Below, piece by piece: positions 40,438-48,472 of a DNA stretch of 64,000 nucleotides; within the stretch, counting starts at the first letter, position 1; each line of letters starts with the position of its first letter. The stretch spans positions 620,001 through 684,000 of the forward strand of contig NZ_CP005286.1 in assembly GCF_000819445.1 (NCBI RefSeq). The letters are read 5' to 3'. The notes beneath the pieces are model-generated. The model ran no database searches. It worked only from the letters and a program-made list of their open reading frames with translations, and was not told where the DNA came from. This DNA is from Corynebacterium humireducens NBRC 106098 = DSM 45392. GTDB taxonomy: Bacteria > Actinomycetota > Actinomycetes > Mycobacteriales > Mycobacteriaceae. The position numbers and the translations under genes are program-made.

Positions 40438-41151
40438 TCAGATCGCGATGCCCCAACCCCGAAACTCCGCACTCTGATCCGGCACAACACCCCACACCCC
40501 ACGCATCTGCGACGCCGACAACGCACGCGTGAACACCGCCACCGGCCCCGCCTCACCCACCAACGGCGACGCCCCCGCCGCACTACGCCCCACCACCACC
40601 GGAGTAGTCATCTCCAACCGCACCGCCCGACCGAACAACCCCGGATCGATGTACCCCGCCCGGGACCAGTCATCATCAACCCACAGCCGCACATCCACAC
40701 CACCGCTGTCCAGCCCGAACGGACCCGGCCGGCGAGTGACCACCACACCGATCAGGTGCCAGTGGCCATCGTCAACACGCCGCCCACCCGGCACCCGGAT
40801 CGACCACCCACCATTCGTCGACGCAATCCCCGTCGCCGGGAGACCATCACGGCCGACCTCGAGGGTCACCCACGTCGAACCGTTCTCCCGGCCCACCAGC
40901 CGCCTCGTACTACTGTGTGCACCACCCCGGAACCACGCCAACATGGTGAACGTCCGTGCCCCCGTCAGGTCAGGAAGCGACTGCACCCGCACCTCACCGC
41001 TGAGAAGCCGTGTGACCTGCCCACCCAGCCCGGGCACCACCTGCGCCCCCTGGTGGGACAGCACACCCGCACTCGCCTTCGGCGCCCCGCTCTCCGCGTG
41101 CACCAGCACCGCGGGGGACAGCCCACGCAGAGCCTCAACAACCGCGGTCAC
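40438..41151 (-). CDS. Phage minor tail protein with LamG/concanavalin-like domain
   Basis: 237 aa, GTG start overlapping the upstream stop (GTGA). The beta-sandwich pattern TFTMLAWFRGGAHSSTRRLVGRE, WVTLEVGRDGLP, GHWHLIGVVV and VRLWVDDDW is that of LamG/laminin-G-like carbohydrate-binding domains common in actinophage tail proteins. Probably a receptor-binding or tail decoration protein. Lies between fibre and lysis genes. Confidence 0.78.
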   Translation of the reverse strand: MTAVVEALRGLSPAVLVHAESGAPKASAGVLSHQGAQVVPGLGGQVTRLLSGEVRVQSLPDLTGARTFTMLAWFRGGAHSSTRRLVGRENGSTWVTLEVGRDGLPATGIASTNGGWSIRVPGGRRVDDGHWHLIGVVVTRRPGPFGLDSGGVDVRLWVDDDWSRAGYIDPGLFGRAVRLEMTTPVVVGRSAAGASPLVGEAGPVAVFTRALSASQMRGVWGVVPDQSAEFRGWGIAI

Positions 41152-41756
41152 TTCGTTGCCACCTCCTCCATCCGCAGCGACACGACAATCCCCGCCGCAT
41201 CCGTCGCCTCCACGGTCACGGGGATGGACTGACCGTCCGCCCGGGCGATCTCCACGACCGACGTCGTGGCCTCCGCCCCAGCTGTCACCGTGACCCGGTG
41301 CCCAGCCGCGCGCACCACCACCGGCTGCGACCCCGGAGTGCCCACCACCACCGTGATCCGGGTGATCGTGGCCGCCGCGTCCGCCCGGATCAGGGGTGCT
41401 GTCACCGTCGACAACGGAGCATCCGTGACCGTGAAATCCCGGTAGTACACCCGCGGCGCCAGATCACTCGCTGTCAGCCGGCCCTGCAGCGCGCGCGTCA
41501 GATCCTCGTCATTCACCAGCGTCGACAAGTCCAGGCCCGTCAGCTCCTCAAGCAGAGTGACCGTCTCCGCTGGGAGACGCAGCGTGACATCCGTCTCGAG
41601 GGTGCCCCCACCCTCAAGGCCGGCACCCGCGGTGATCCTGCGGCCCAGCGGCGGGTACTCGCCCGAGCCCTGTAGCTCACGGAGACGGGCAATCATCAGG
41701 TCGACTGTCTCCGACGCGCGGTTGTCCTGCGGGGTGGTCTGGTTAGGGGTAGTCAT
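41148..41756 (-). CDS. Phage minor tail protein, unknown
   Basis: 202 aa, AGGAGA before the ATG. N-terminal helical segment (ETVDLMIARLRELQGSGEYP), then a fibre-like GGGTLETDVTLRLP stretch and a beta-rich C-terminal domain (STVTAPLIRADAAATITRIT). Translationally coupled to the LamG-like gene. It resembles tail-tip or fibre-associated proteins in composition only. Confidence 0.65.
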   Translation of the reverse strand: MTTPNQTTPQDNRASETVDLMIARLRELQGSGEYPPLGRRITAGAGLEGGGTLETDVTLRLPAETVTLLEELTGLDLSTLVNDEDLTRALQGRLTASDLAPRVYYRDFTVTDAPLSTVTAPLIRADAAATITRITVVVGTPGSQPVVVRAAGHRVTVTAGAEATTSVVEIARADGQSIPVTVEATDAAGIVVSLRMEEVATK

Positions 41757-41769
41757 GGGGGATCGTCTC

Positions 41770-43638
41770 CTAGCTGGTGGGGAACTCGAACTGGCCGTAC
41801 AAGGTCGACCCGTTGGCGTCGAGCGTGAAGCCCTGGTTGTACGGGTTGCCGGTCGCGTTGCCGTTGCTGTCGTTCCAGATTTGGAACGGAGCAAGCCGGG
41901 TGTCGGTCTGGGATTTGGACACCTGGAAGTGCACGTTGCGCGACCCAGGGATCACCACCGGTGTCGCGTTCATCAAGAAGTTGGCGGCCGCCGAGTAGTA
42001 GATCCCCGACCCGGGAACCTCGGGAATAGTCGACGGCGGGGTGACCGGCAGAGTGAGGTACACCCACCCACCACCAGAGGACGCGCCCGTTCCCCACCGG
42101 ACTTGGTAGAAGCAGCGGAACATCCCCCGGTCCTGCCTCCACCGGTAGCGAAACGACCCACCGGCGCCCAGGTTGATCGTCCCACCGTCACGAAATGTCA
42201 TGCCCGTGCTCGACCATCCGGGCACGGTGTAGTCCTGGCCGTCACGGCCAGCCGGGCCCTGCGGTCCGGTGGCACCCGTCGCACCCTGGTAGCCACGCGG
42301 ACCCTGCTCACCCGTCGGACCCTGCGGCCCCTGCGGGCCACGGAACGCCACCGCCGGGGACCAGCCCACCGGAAGGCGCTGCACCGCTGTGCCGTCGGCC
42401 AGGGCGTAGGCGTCACCCACCTGCGCATTCGACGGGAGATCGCCGATACCGGTGACGCTGCCCTTGAGCAGGAAACCCGCACCGTCGGCCCCGTCCACAC
42501 CGGCCGGTCCCTGCGGTCCGGTCGCTCCCTGGGTGCCGGTGAGCCCACGATCTCCCTGCTCGCCCTTCTCACCCCGCGGGCCCACCGGGCCGGGCTCACC
42601 CTGTGCACCGTCGGCACCAGCCTGCCCCGCCGGGCCGGTGGCACCCGGAGGGCCCTGGTCGCCGACCGGGCCGGGATCACCCTTCGGCCCCGGATCGCCC
42701 TTCGGGCCACGCACCGGGCCCACATCGGTCCACCCGGTGCCAGACCACACGTGCAGATGCCCGTCATTCGCGGTGACGTACCCCTGGCCGGCATCCCCGG
42801 TACCCAGCCCAGTCGGCAGGTCCGCAGCGGCTGCGACAGTGCCGGCGATCGCCACGCTCTTACCGTCCTCACCACGCTCACCCGGCTCACCCTGCGGGCC
42901 CGCCGGGCCACGATCACCCTGCGCACCAGTCGCGCCGACAGGACCCTGATCACCACGCGGCCCCTGCAACCCGCGCTCACCCTGCGGGCCAGGCTCACCC
43001 ACCAGCGACGCCAGCCACTCGTCCTCAGTGCCCTCGAAACCCCGCAGGACAGCAATCTGGTAGGCGTCCTTCCCGGACTCACCGGCCGACTGCTTCGCCT
43101 CCTCCGCCGCGTCAAGCGCGATCTTCGCCGCAGCCGAGGCGATACCCCCATAGTCCAGGAGCTCGTCACGCAGCACCTGCACCCCGGCCTCCAGGGCCTG
43201 CACCGCACGGTCAGCCAGGTCACGGGTGTTGTCCCGCAGGGCAGAGGCATCACGGATGATCTGGGTGAGGTCCGGCCAGTCCACCACCCACTCCCGGGAC
43301 GCCCCTTCATCAACGCCGACCGTCACGATCAGCTGCGCGTCGGTTGCCCGCATGCCCAGGATGCGCTCGCCAGGAAGCGTCGTAGCCCCCAGCTCGATGA
43401 GATCCCACACCTCCTGCATCGTGGGGAAGTACTCGGCAGCGGCCGGCTCCTCGATCATGGCGACCACGTCGACGTAGTTGCGGACGACGTGCTGCTCCCA
43501 GAACTTCGTCCACCGGATCACCATCGTCTCCCCGCGGCGCAGGAAGGTGGTGGACACCAGGCCGCGGATACGGACGAACGTGCCGACTTGCGGGAAGTGG
43601 TAGTAGTCCTCGCGCCGTTCACTCGGGTAGGGGGTCAC
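41770..43638 (-). CDS. Collagen-like phage tail fibre protein, displaced from its native start by IS3 copy 2
   Basis: 622 aa from GTG. N-terminal attachment domain (residues about 15-60, [21 protein letters not shown]), helical neck, then Gly-X-Y collagen-like blocks (about 210-255, 305-385 and 430-470) with inserted [24 protein letters not shown] linkers. The beta-rich C-terminal tip ends GQFEFPTS and presumably contacts the receptor. The original start ATG is at 44960; the IS separates it and its AGAGGAC site from the gene. Joined across the IS the frame is intact. The present GTG has only a weak G-rich site from the IS end. Confidence 0.88.
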   Translation of the reverse strand: MTPYPSERREDYYHFPQVGTFVRIRGLVSTTFLRRGETMVIRWTKFWEQHVVRNYVDVVAMIEEPAAAEYFPTMQEVWDLIELGATTLPGERILGMRATDAQLIVTVGVDEGASREWVVDWPDLTQIIRDASALRDNTRDLADRAVQALEAGVQVLRDELLDYGGIASAAAKIALDAAEEAKQSAGESGKDAYQIAVLRGFEGTEDEWLASLVGEPGPQGERGLQGPRGDQGPVGATGAQGDRGPAGPQGEPGERGEDGKSVAIAGTVAAAADLPTGLGTGDAGQGYVTANDGHLHVWSGTGWTDVGPVRGPKGDPGPKGDPGPVGDQGPPGATGPAGQAGADGAQGEPGPVGPRGEKGEQGDRGLTGTQGATGPQGPAGVDGADGAGFLLKGSVTGIGDLPSNAQVGDAYALADGTAVQRLPVGWSPAVAFRGPQGPQGPTGEQGPRGYQGATGATGPQGPAGRDGQDYTVPGWSSTGMTFRDGGTINLGAGGSFRYRWRQDRGMFRCFYQVRWGTGASSGGGWVYLTLPVTPPSTIPEVPGSGIYYSAAANFLMNATPVVIPGSRNVHFQVSKSQTDTRLAPFQIWNDSNGNATGNPYNQGFTLDANGSTLYGQFEFPTS

Positions 43639-43677
43639 CAGGGCCCGACCCCCGGAAAGTAGACACAGGGGATGTGA

Positions 43678-44574
43678 TCAGGAAGCAGATCTCAGCATAA
43701 CAGGACACCGCTCCTCAAACACTGCTGGCGCGAGATATTTACACCAGGAATGTCGACGCGTGGTGTTGTAGCGGGTACACCAGCGGAAAACATCTCGCCG
43801 GCACTGCAACTGATTGGTAAACGTCTTCGCGTCCTGGAGGACCTCGCGCTTCAACGCGGCGTTAAATGACTCCGCCAAGGCATTGTCAGCACTGGCACCA
43901 ATCGCGCCCATCGACTGCCGGATCCCTAACTCCCCGCACGTGTCCTGGAACGCATGCGAGGTATAGACACTTCCGTGATCCGAGTGAAAAACAGCATCCT
44001 TTAGACTTCCACGCTGTCCCTTCGCCATCACCAGCGCGTCCTGGACCAGGGAGGTGCGCATGTGATCGGCGATCGCGAAGCCGACCAGCCGACGGGAATA
44101 GCAGTCGATGACGGTGGCCAGGTACATATTCGACCCGTCCGCGATCGGCAGGTAGGTGATGTCGCCGACGTAGACCCGATTGGGATGCTCAGCGGTGAAT
44201 TTCCTTCCCACGAGATCCGGAAAAACCGACTTCTTTCCCTCGGACACCGGGGTGGTGATCTTGCGTTTCTTCGAATACCCGAACAGCTTCAACGAGCGCA
44301 TGATGCGGGCGACTTTCTTGTGGTTGACCGGGGTTGCGGTCGAATCGTCGTTGAGTTCCGCAGTGATGCGTTTCGCCCCGTAGCATCCGCGTTCCTTGGT
44401 GAACACGGCCTTGACCCTTGCGCCGAGGATCGCGTCGCTGAGCAGACGTTTCTTCCTGGTGGCGGAGGTGTTTTTCCATTTGTAGTACGAGGACCGATTG
44501 AGCTTGAGGACCTCGCATAACCGCTTAACCGAATGGTCGTTCCGGGCGTCGTCAACGAACTGGAAGCGGATCAC
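43678..44574 (-). CDS. IS3-family transposase OrfB, copy 2
   Basis: 298 aa, same DDE catalytic core as copy 1 and apparently intact. Differs by two residues (K in VLKLNRSS, Y in DCYSRRLVG). It overlaps orfA by four bases. Confidence 0.95.
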   Translation of the reverse strand: MIRFQFVDDARNDHSVKRLCEVLKLNRSSYYKWKNTSATRKKRLLSDAILGARVKAVFTKERGCYGAKRITAELNDDSTATPVNHKKVARIMRSLKLFGYSKKRKITTPVSEGKKSVFPDLVGRKFTAEHPNRVYVGDITYLPIADGSNMYLATVIDCYSRRLVGFAIADHMRTSLVQDALVMAKGQRGSLKDAVFHSDHGSVYTSHAFQDTCGELGIRQSMGAIGASADNALAESFNAALKREVLQDAKTFTNQLQCRRDVFRWCTRYNTTRRHSWCKYLAPAVFEERCPVMLRSAS

Positions 44575-44885
44575 CAGTTCGTCTCTTCCGCAAAATATTT
44601 CGCGGCCTTGCGCAGAATGTCGCGTTCCTCCCGGAGTCTGCGAACTTCTCGTTCCAGCTGGCGGATGCGTTCCGCTTCGGTCACCACGGTCGGTGTGTCA
44701 GAGCTGGAGGAAGAATCCGAGCTGCTGGTGCGGGCTCCGGTGCCGTATTTGCGGACCCAGATCTGGAGCGTGTTGCGGTTGACGCCGAGTTCTGTGGCGA
44801 GGGCGTTGATCGATACCCCGGGTGAGTTCTCGTAGAGGGCGACCGCGTCGCGGCGGAACTCCTCGGTGTAGGTCTTGATCGGCAT
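44571..44885 (-). CDS. IS3-family transposase OrfA, copy 2
   Basis: 104 aa, same protein as copy 1: helix-turn-helix N-terminus and leucine-zipper tail. At least one silent change (the codon before ARTSSSD). Start ATG follows GGTTACCTTTCTT-complement sequence, i.e. AGAAAGGTAACC, supplying an AAAGG site. Confidence 0.95.
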   Translation of the reverse strand: MPIKTYTEEFRRDAVALYENSPGVSINALATELGVNRNTLQIWVRKYGTGARTSSSDSSSSSDTPTVVTEAERIRQLEREVRRLREERDILRKAAKYFAEETNW

Positions 44886-45030
44886 GGTGGCAGGTTACCT
44901 TTCTTCCCCGGCAGAAAGCCGGGTTGTCGGGTGTCTACCAAACAGGGGTCAGGTCCCCATGACCGGGGCCGTCCTCTCAACTGGGGGGTGTTTGCCCTGC
45001 ATGGTGCCGATAGGCGGTGACCGCCTTCGG

Positions 45031-45708
45031 TCAGACAGCCTCCGGGTAGGCCCACAGCAGAAGCGTGTTCGAGAACGCCTCCGTCCGGGCGACGTAGTGA
45101 TCCGGGTTGGCGTAGCCGTCCCGGTTCCACCACCGGTACGGGGTGATCAGCGCGGCCCGGAACCGAACATCAATCGACTCACCCACCCCGACGCGCACCG
45201 GCTCAAGCATGAGCGAGGACTCCGGCATCGACGCCCGGTACTGGCCGTAGCGGGGTGAGACGCCACCACCCTCACGACCTTCGACTCCGATGTCGATGCC
45301 ACCACCCCACTCGGTGTTCCACACGCTGGTGGGGTCCGGCTCCGGGGCCAGCACGTTCGTGAGCTGGTCAACGCCAACCCGGTGGGTGTAGCGCTCACGG
45401 ATGAACGCGAAGTTAGGGGCAGAGAGGTACATGGTGCGCCGTGCCCGCTGAATCTGGGTCTGCACCACCACCGGCACGCCGTAGTCGTTCTTCCAGTGCA
45501 CCCGCTGGTCGATCATCGTCTTGAGGGCAGGGGAGTTCGACGACTCCTCCGGGACCACCGAGGCAGCGGCGTGTGCCCCGTGGTTGCCGTCGCCGGTGGA
45601 CTGCACCGTGGACCGTGCCACCACCCTGGACATGGCGGAGCGGTCCAGGCCGAGCACCCCACCGTTGGTGGTGAACTGGCTGGTGGTGAACTGGGTGGGT
45701 TGCGTCAT
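45031..45708 (-). CDS. Phage tail protein, unknown (DUF7172-like)
   Basis: 225 aa with AAGGAG upstream of ATG. Beta-rich sequence with RRTMYLSAPNFAFIRERYTHRVG, VWNTEWGGGIDIG and IDVRFRAALITPYRWWNRDG. I think this is the conserved tail protein found between tail-tip and fibre genes in actinophages, but cannot verify the family. The 70-base gap to the fibre start holds only its ribosome binding site. Confidence 0.6.
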   Translation of the reverse strand: MTQPTQFTTSQFTTNGGVLGLDRSAMSRVVARSTVQSTGDGNHGAHAAASVVPEESSNSPALKTMIDQRVHWKNDYGVPVVVQTQIQRARRTMYLSAPNFAFIRERYTHRVGVDQLTNVLAPEPDPTSVWNTEWGGGIDIGVEGREGGGVSPRYGQYRASMPESSLMLEPVRVGVGESIDVRFRAALITPYRWWNRDGYANPDHYVARTEAFSNTLLLWAYPEAV

Positions 45709-45710
45709 GG

Positions 45711-45923
45711 CTACTCCTTGTCGACGGTGCGGGGCTCAGCTGCGGCGAGGGTGTCCCGCCGGCCGGTGGGGATGTGGTCTGCCACCAGATCACCGGTGAC
45801 GGGTGACACCGACACCATCCAGTTGCCCATGCGGATACTGCGGGGGTTCTCCAACGCGGTAAGTCGCTTCTCGACGCGGCGGGCCCATTCGGCGTCACTG
45901 GTCGGGGATGTGTGTAGGGACAC
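45711..45923 (-). CDS. Small phage tail-region protein, unknown
   Basis: 70 aa, GTG with AAAGGAA upstream. An N-terminal helix (DAEWARRVEKRLTALEN) leads to GNWMVSVSPVTGDLVADHIPTG, a short strand-turn pattern found as a linker in other tail-fibre proteins. Two bases before the 225-aa gene, so in the same operon. Confidence 0.7.
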   Translation of the reverse strand: MSLHTSPTSDAEWARRVEKRLTALENPRSIRMGNWMVSVSPVTGDLVADHIPTGRRDTLAAAEPRTVDKE

Positions 45924-45997
45924 TGTGGTCGTTCCTTTCTGGCCGATTTGTCACCCTGGGAGTGACATTGTTCACAAACATGGGGACAATCTGGGCG

Positions 45998-47167
45998 CTA
46001 CACCGGGGGAACAGCCACCTCGTCCTGCCCCTCCACACCAGCCGCACCCGACCCCGTACCCGTGTGCTGCGACGCCGCCAACTCCTTCTCATACGGCGAC
46101 CGCCAGTCCAGGTCCGCCGGGTCCGGCAACTCAGCCACCACGTCAGACGCATTGACCTCCGAGAACGTCACCGACACCTCCTCACCACTGGCATCGGCCG
46201 TGACCTCCACCTCGGTGATCTGCATGACCGACCCGATCACCACACCGGTCTGCCGCGTCGACACTGGCACCCGCACCCCAGGAACCAGCTCCTCAATCGT
46301 CACCGGCGCCGTCGGCAGCAACCGGGAACCCGACGGCACCTCCACCCGCCGCGGCGCCACCTTCGCATCCCGAACCACCCGCTCAGCCTGCTGCTCACAC
46401 TCCTCCGCCCGCACCAGCCCATCAGCCTTCTCGATCGACTGCACCAACCCCACCGGCGTGGACCCTACGGTGTACTGCCCCCACACCCCCTTGCCCACGA
46501 CCAGAGCGTCGGTGACCACCTCCGACCCGTCCTTGACCACGGTGATCTGCCCGTCGACGTGATGGTCCGTGACCTGTGCTGTCGTGTACTCCGCGGCGAC
46601 CGGGCCGATGAGCAGGCGGCCGGCGTTCACACACCACACCAGGCCGAGCTCCTCCAGGTGTGCCACGACGTCACTGAGCATGCACTCCGCCGCCGTCCAC
46701 CCCGCGGTGACCCACAGGCGCGACTCCCTCGCGGTGATCGCCTCCACCAGTCCGGTGACATCGGCGTACCCGCACGCATCCTCGACCATCGTCCGCATCA
46801 CCTGGGTGGCATCGTGCTGCGCCCACGTCCGGTTGTGCGGCACCCGACGCCGGGAGAACAGGACACTTCCGTCCGCGGCGGTGATCTCCGCCCTGGTGCC
46901 TGACACCCGGGTCGTCATGACCACGCCGTGCCACACGAGCAGGTCGTTGCGGTACACGCTCATCAGATGCACCCACGGTTCCAGGCGGTGCGCCACATCC
47001 GGCCGCATGAGCGCCACCACGGTGGCCTGCGTCGTCGCGTTCCGCTCCCGCCGCCACGTGACCGTCTGCTGCGTCTGATCCGTCGTCTGCCACAGCACCC
47101 GCCCCGACCACGCCTCCCGGAGAGTGACCGAGTACTCCCCGGCACCAAGGACACCTCGCACGGTCAT
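45998..47167 (-). CDS. Phage tail-tip/baseplate hub-like minor tail protein
   Basis: 389 aa. ATG overlaps the preceding stop (ATGA). Pattern and position (second after the tape measure) fit the siphovirus tail-associated hub protein. WHGVVMTTRVSGTRAEITAAD, a central domain with YTTAQVTDHHVDGQITVVKDG and RAEECEQQAERVVRDAK resemble Gp37-like/gp27-like proteins of actinophages. It likely sits at the tail tip that contacts the cell wall. A GTCAC...GTGAC inverted repeat lies in the following 74-base gap. Confidence 0.72.
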   Translation of the reverse strand: MTVRGVLGAGEYSVTLREAWSGRVLWQTTDQTQQTVTWRRERNATTQATVVALMRPDVAHRLEPWVHLMSVYRNDLLVWHGVVMTTRVSGTRAEITAADGSVLFSRRRVPHNRTWAQHDATQVMRTMVEDACGYADVTGLVEAITARESRLWVTAGWTAAECMLSDVVAHLEELGLVWCVNAGRLLIGPVAAEYTTAQVTDHHVDGQITVVKDGSEVVTDALVVGKGVWGQYTVGSTPVGLVQSIEKADGLVRAEECEQQAERVVRDAKVAPRRVEVPSGSRLLPTAPVTIEELVPGVRVPVSTRQTGVVIGSVMQITEVEVTADASGEEVSVTFSEVNASDVVAELPDPADLDWRSPYEKELAASQHTGTGSGAAGVEGQDEVAVPPV

Positions 47168-48459
47168 GGCTGCCTCACCAGCCCATCCACGTCGACGCGC
47201 ACCTGATCGTGCACATTCTGCAGGGTGTCGATCACCAGGGTGTACGGCTGGGAGCACCGCAGAACAGGGGATCGCCACGGCCCACCCCACCGGCCTGTGA
47301 CCACCGGGGTGGCGTCGAGAAGCAGCCCATCAGCCGTCACCACGGTGGCATCCCCGGTCACCGCATCGAGCGTCAGCGACGAGTTCGGCGGGATGTACCC
47401 GATCATGGCCTCACCCAGGCTGCCACAGGTGATGTCCGACTCTGACGCCACGACACCCTGCACCCACTGCACCCGGACTGCCCGCTCGGCCTGCGGGCCC
47501 GTCGTGACCGTCACCGACGGCACCGCCTCCGCCCACCGGGGCAGACGCCCCGCATCCAACGTCCACTGTGTCCGCCGCGACAGCAACGGCTGCATCCCCA
47601 CCGTCGCCGCCGGACTCACCGGCCGTGGCAACGACACCAACGGCGCCGCCGCCGGGTCCACCAACAGGCCCACATCCTGCTGGCACTGCTCGAACACCCC
47701 ACCAGGGCCGACGTTCTCGAACCGCAGCGACAGCGGTTCACCGGCCGCCGGCTGCAGCCCCGACACCAGGCGCGTCGGGGTGCGCCACACCCACGGCACA
47801 CCCGCCGTCAACGTGAACGACACCCGCGCCACCGTCGCCCCACGATCCTCTGCGGTCCACGGGGAGAACGACTCCTCCACCCGCAGACCCTCCGTCTGGG
47901 TGACCTGGGCAACCATCCGGGACTGGGCGTTCCCCAGCGCCTGCACCTGCGACGGGGTCATCTGCGCGTCGAACGCCGGCGCCGACTCGAGGAACAGTAG
48001 GTTACGTGGGCGGCCACCGTCCTGGCAGGTATCTCCCCGCAGGGCAGCCCCCAGCCACCCCAACCCGTAGGCCAGTCCCGCCGGCGTCGCGCCGATGACC
48101 AGGGCCTCGATCTCGATCTCCCGCGGTGGAGTCCGAAGTACGCCGAACCCACCACCGGCGACCGCCCCCTCGATCACCTCCCGGTCCAGGGGAGTGGAGT
48201 CCAGGCCGTCGACCCGCAGCGGCCACACGCCGGCGAACTCGGCGCTGGCACTGTCGGTGCGGTCGTACCACGGGCAGTCCTCGTCCACCTCCGGCAGCAC
48301 CCAGTTGGTGGTGCGACCCAGCCAGTACGGCAACATCGGCCACGAGTCATCGGTGACGATCTGCGTGCTGGTGTTGCGCACCCCGTTGCGCATGTAGGCC
48401 ACGGTGCGGGCGGTGTTGGCGATCTCGGTCTGACCGAGCTGTAGCCACCCTCGATGCAT
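47164..48459 (-). CDS. Phage distal tail (Dit-like) minor tail protein
   Basis: 431 aa, AAGGAGA before the ATG, directly downstream of the tape measure. Mostly beta structure: TLTAGVPWVWRTPTRLVSG, SSLTLDAVTGDATVVTADG and the distal-tail-like C-terminal PYTLVIDTLQNVHDQVRVDVDG. Position immediately after the tape measure is the canonical Dit slot in siphoviruses. Confidence 0.75.
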   Translation of the reverse strand: MHRGWLQLGQTEIANTARTVAYMRNGVRNTSTQIVTDDSWPMLPYWLGRTTNWVLPEVDEDCPWYDRTDSASAEFAGVWPLRVDGLDSTPLDREVIEGAVAGGGFGVLRTPPREIEIEALVIGATPAGLAYGLGWLGAALRGDTCQDGGRPRNLLFLESAPAFDAQMTPSQVQALGNAQSRMVAQVTQTEGLRVEESFSPWTAEDRGATVARVSFTLTAGVPWVWRTPTRLVSGLQPAAGEPLSLRFENVGPGGVFEQCQQDVGLLVDPAAAPLVSLPRPVSPAATVGMQPLLSRRTQWTLDAGRLPRWAEAVPSVTVTTGPQAERAVRVQWVQGVVASESDITCGSLGEAMIGYIPPNSSLTLDAVTGDATVVTADGLLLDATPVVTGRWGGPWRSPVLRCSQPYTLVIDTLQNVHDQVRVDVDGLVRQP

Positions 48460-48472
48460 CCGGGTCTCCTTC

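Larger units (their letters stand above)
43641..44953 (-). mobile_element. IS3-family insertion sequence, copy 2 (inverted relative to copy 1)
   Basis: 1,313 bp with the same ends as copy 1 and near-identical sequence. The flanks are TCACCA and TCCCCA, a six-base duplication with one mismatch. Inserted directly behind the start codon of the fibre gene. The opposite orientation of the two copies encloses 3.5 kb of tail genes (40157-43640). Confidence 0.9.

Noticed and set aside
42230..43010. Repetitive tract in the tail fibre as a CRISPR array or tandem repeat locus
   Set aside because: The repeats are imperfect nine-base Gly-X-Y codon triplets in an open frame, i.e. collagen-like protein coding, without spacers.
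40157..43640. Recent inversion of the segment between the two IS3 copies
   Set aside because: Target duplications match within each copy (GCAGGA twice; TCACCA/TCCCCA) and both interrupted genes rejoin in frame across their own copy, so the present orientation is the original one.
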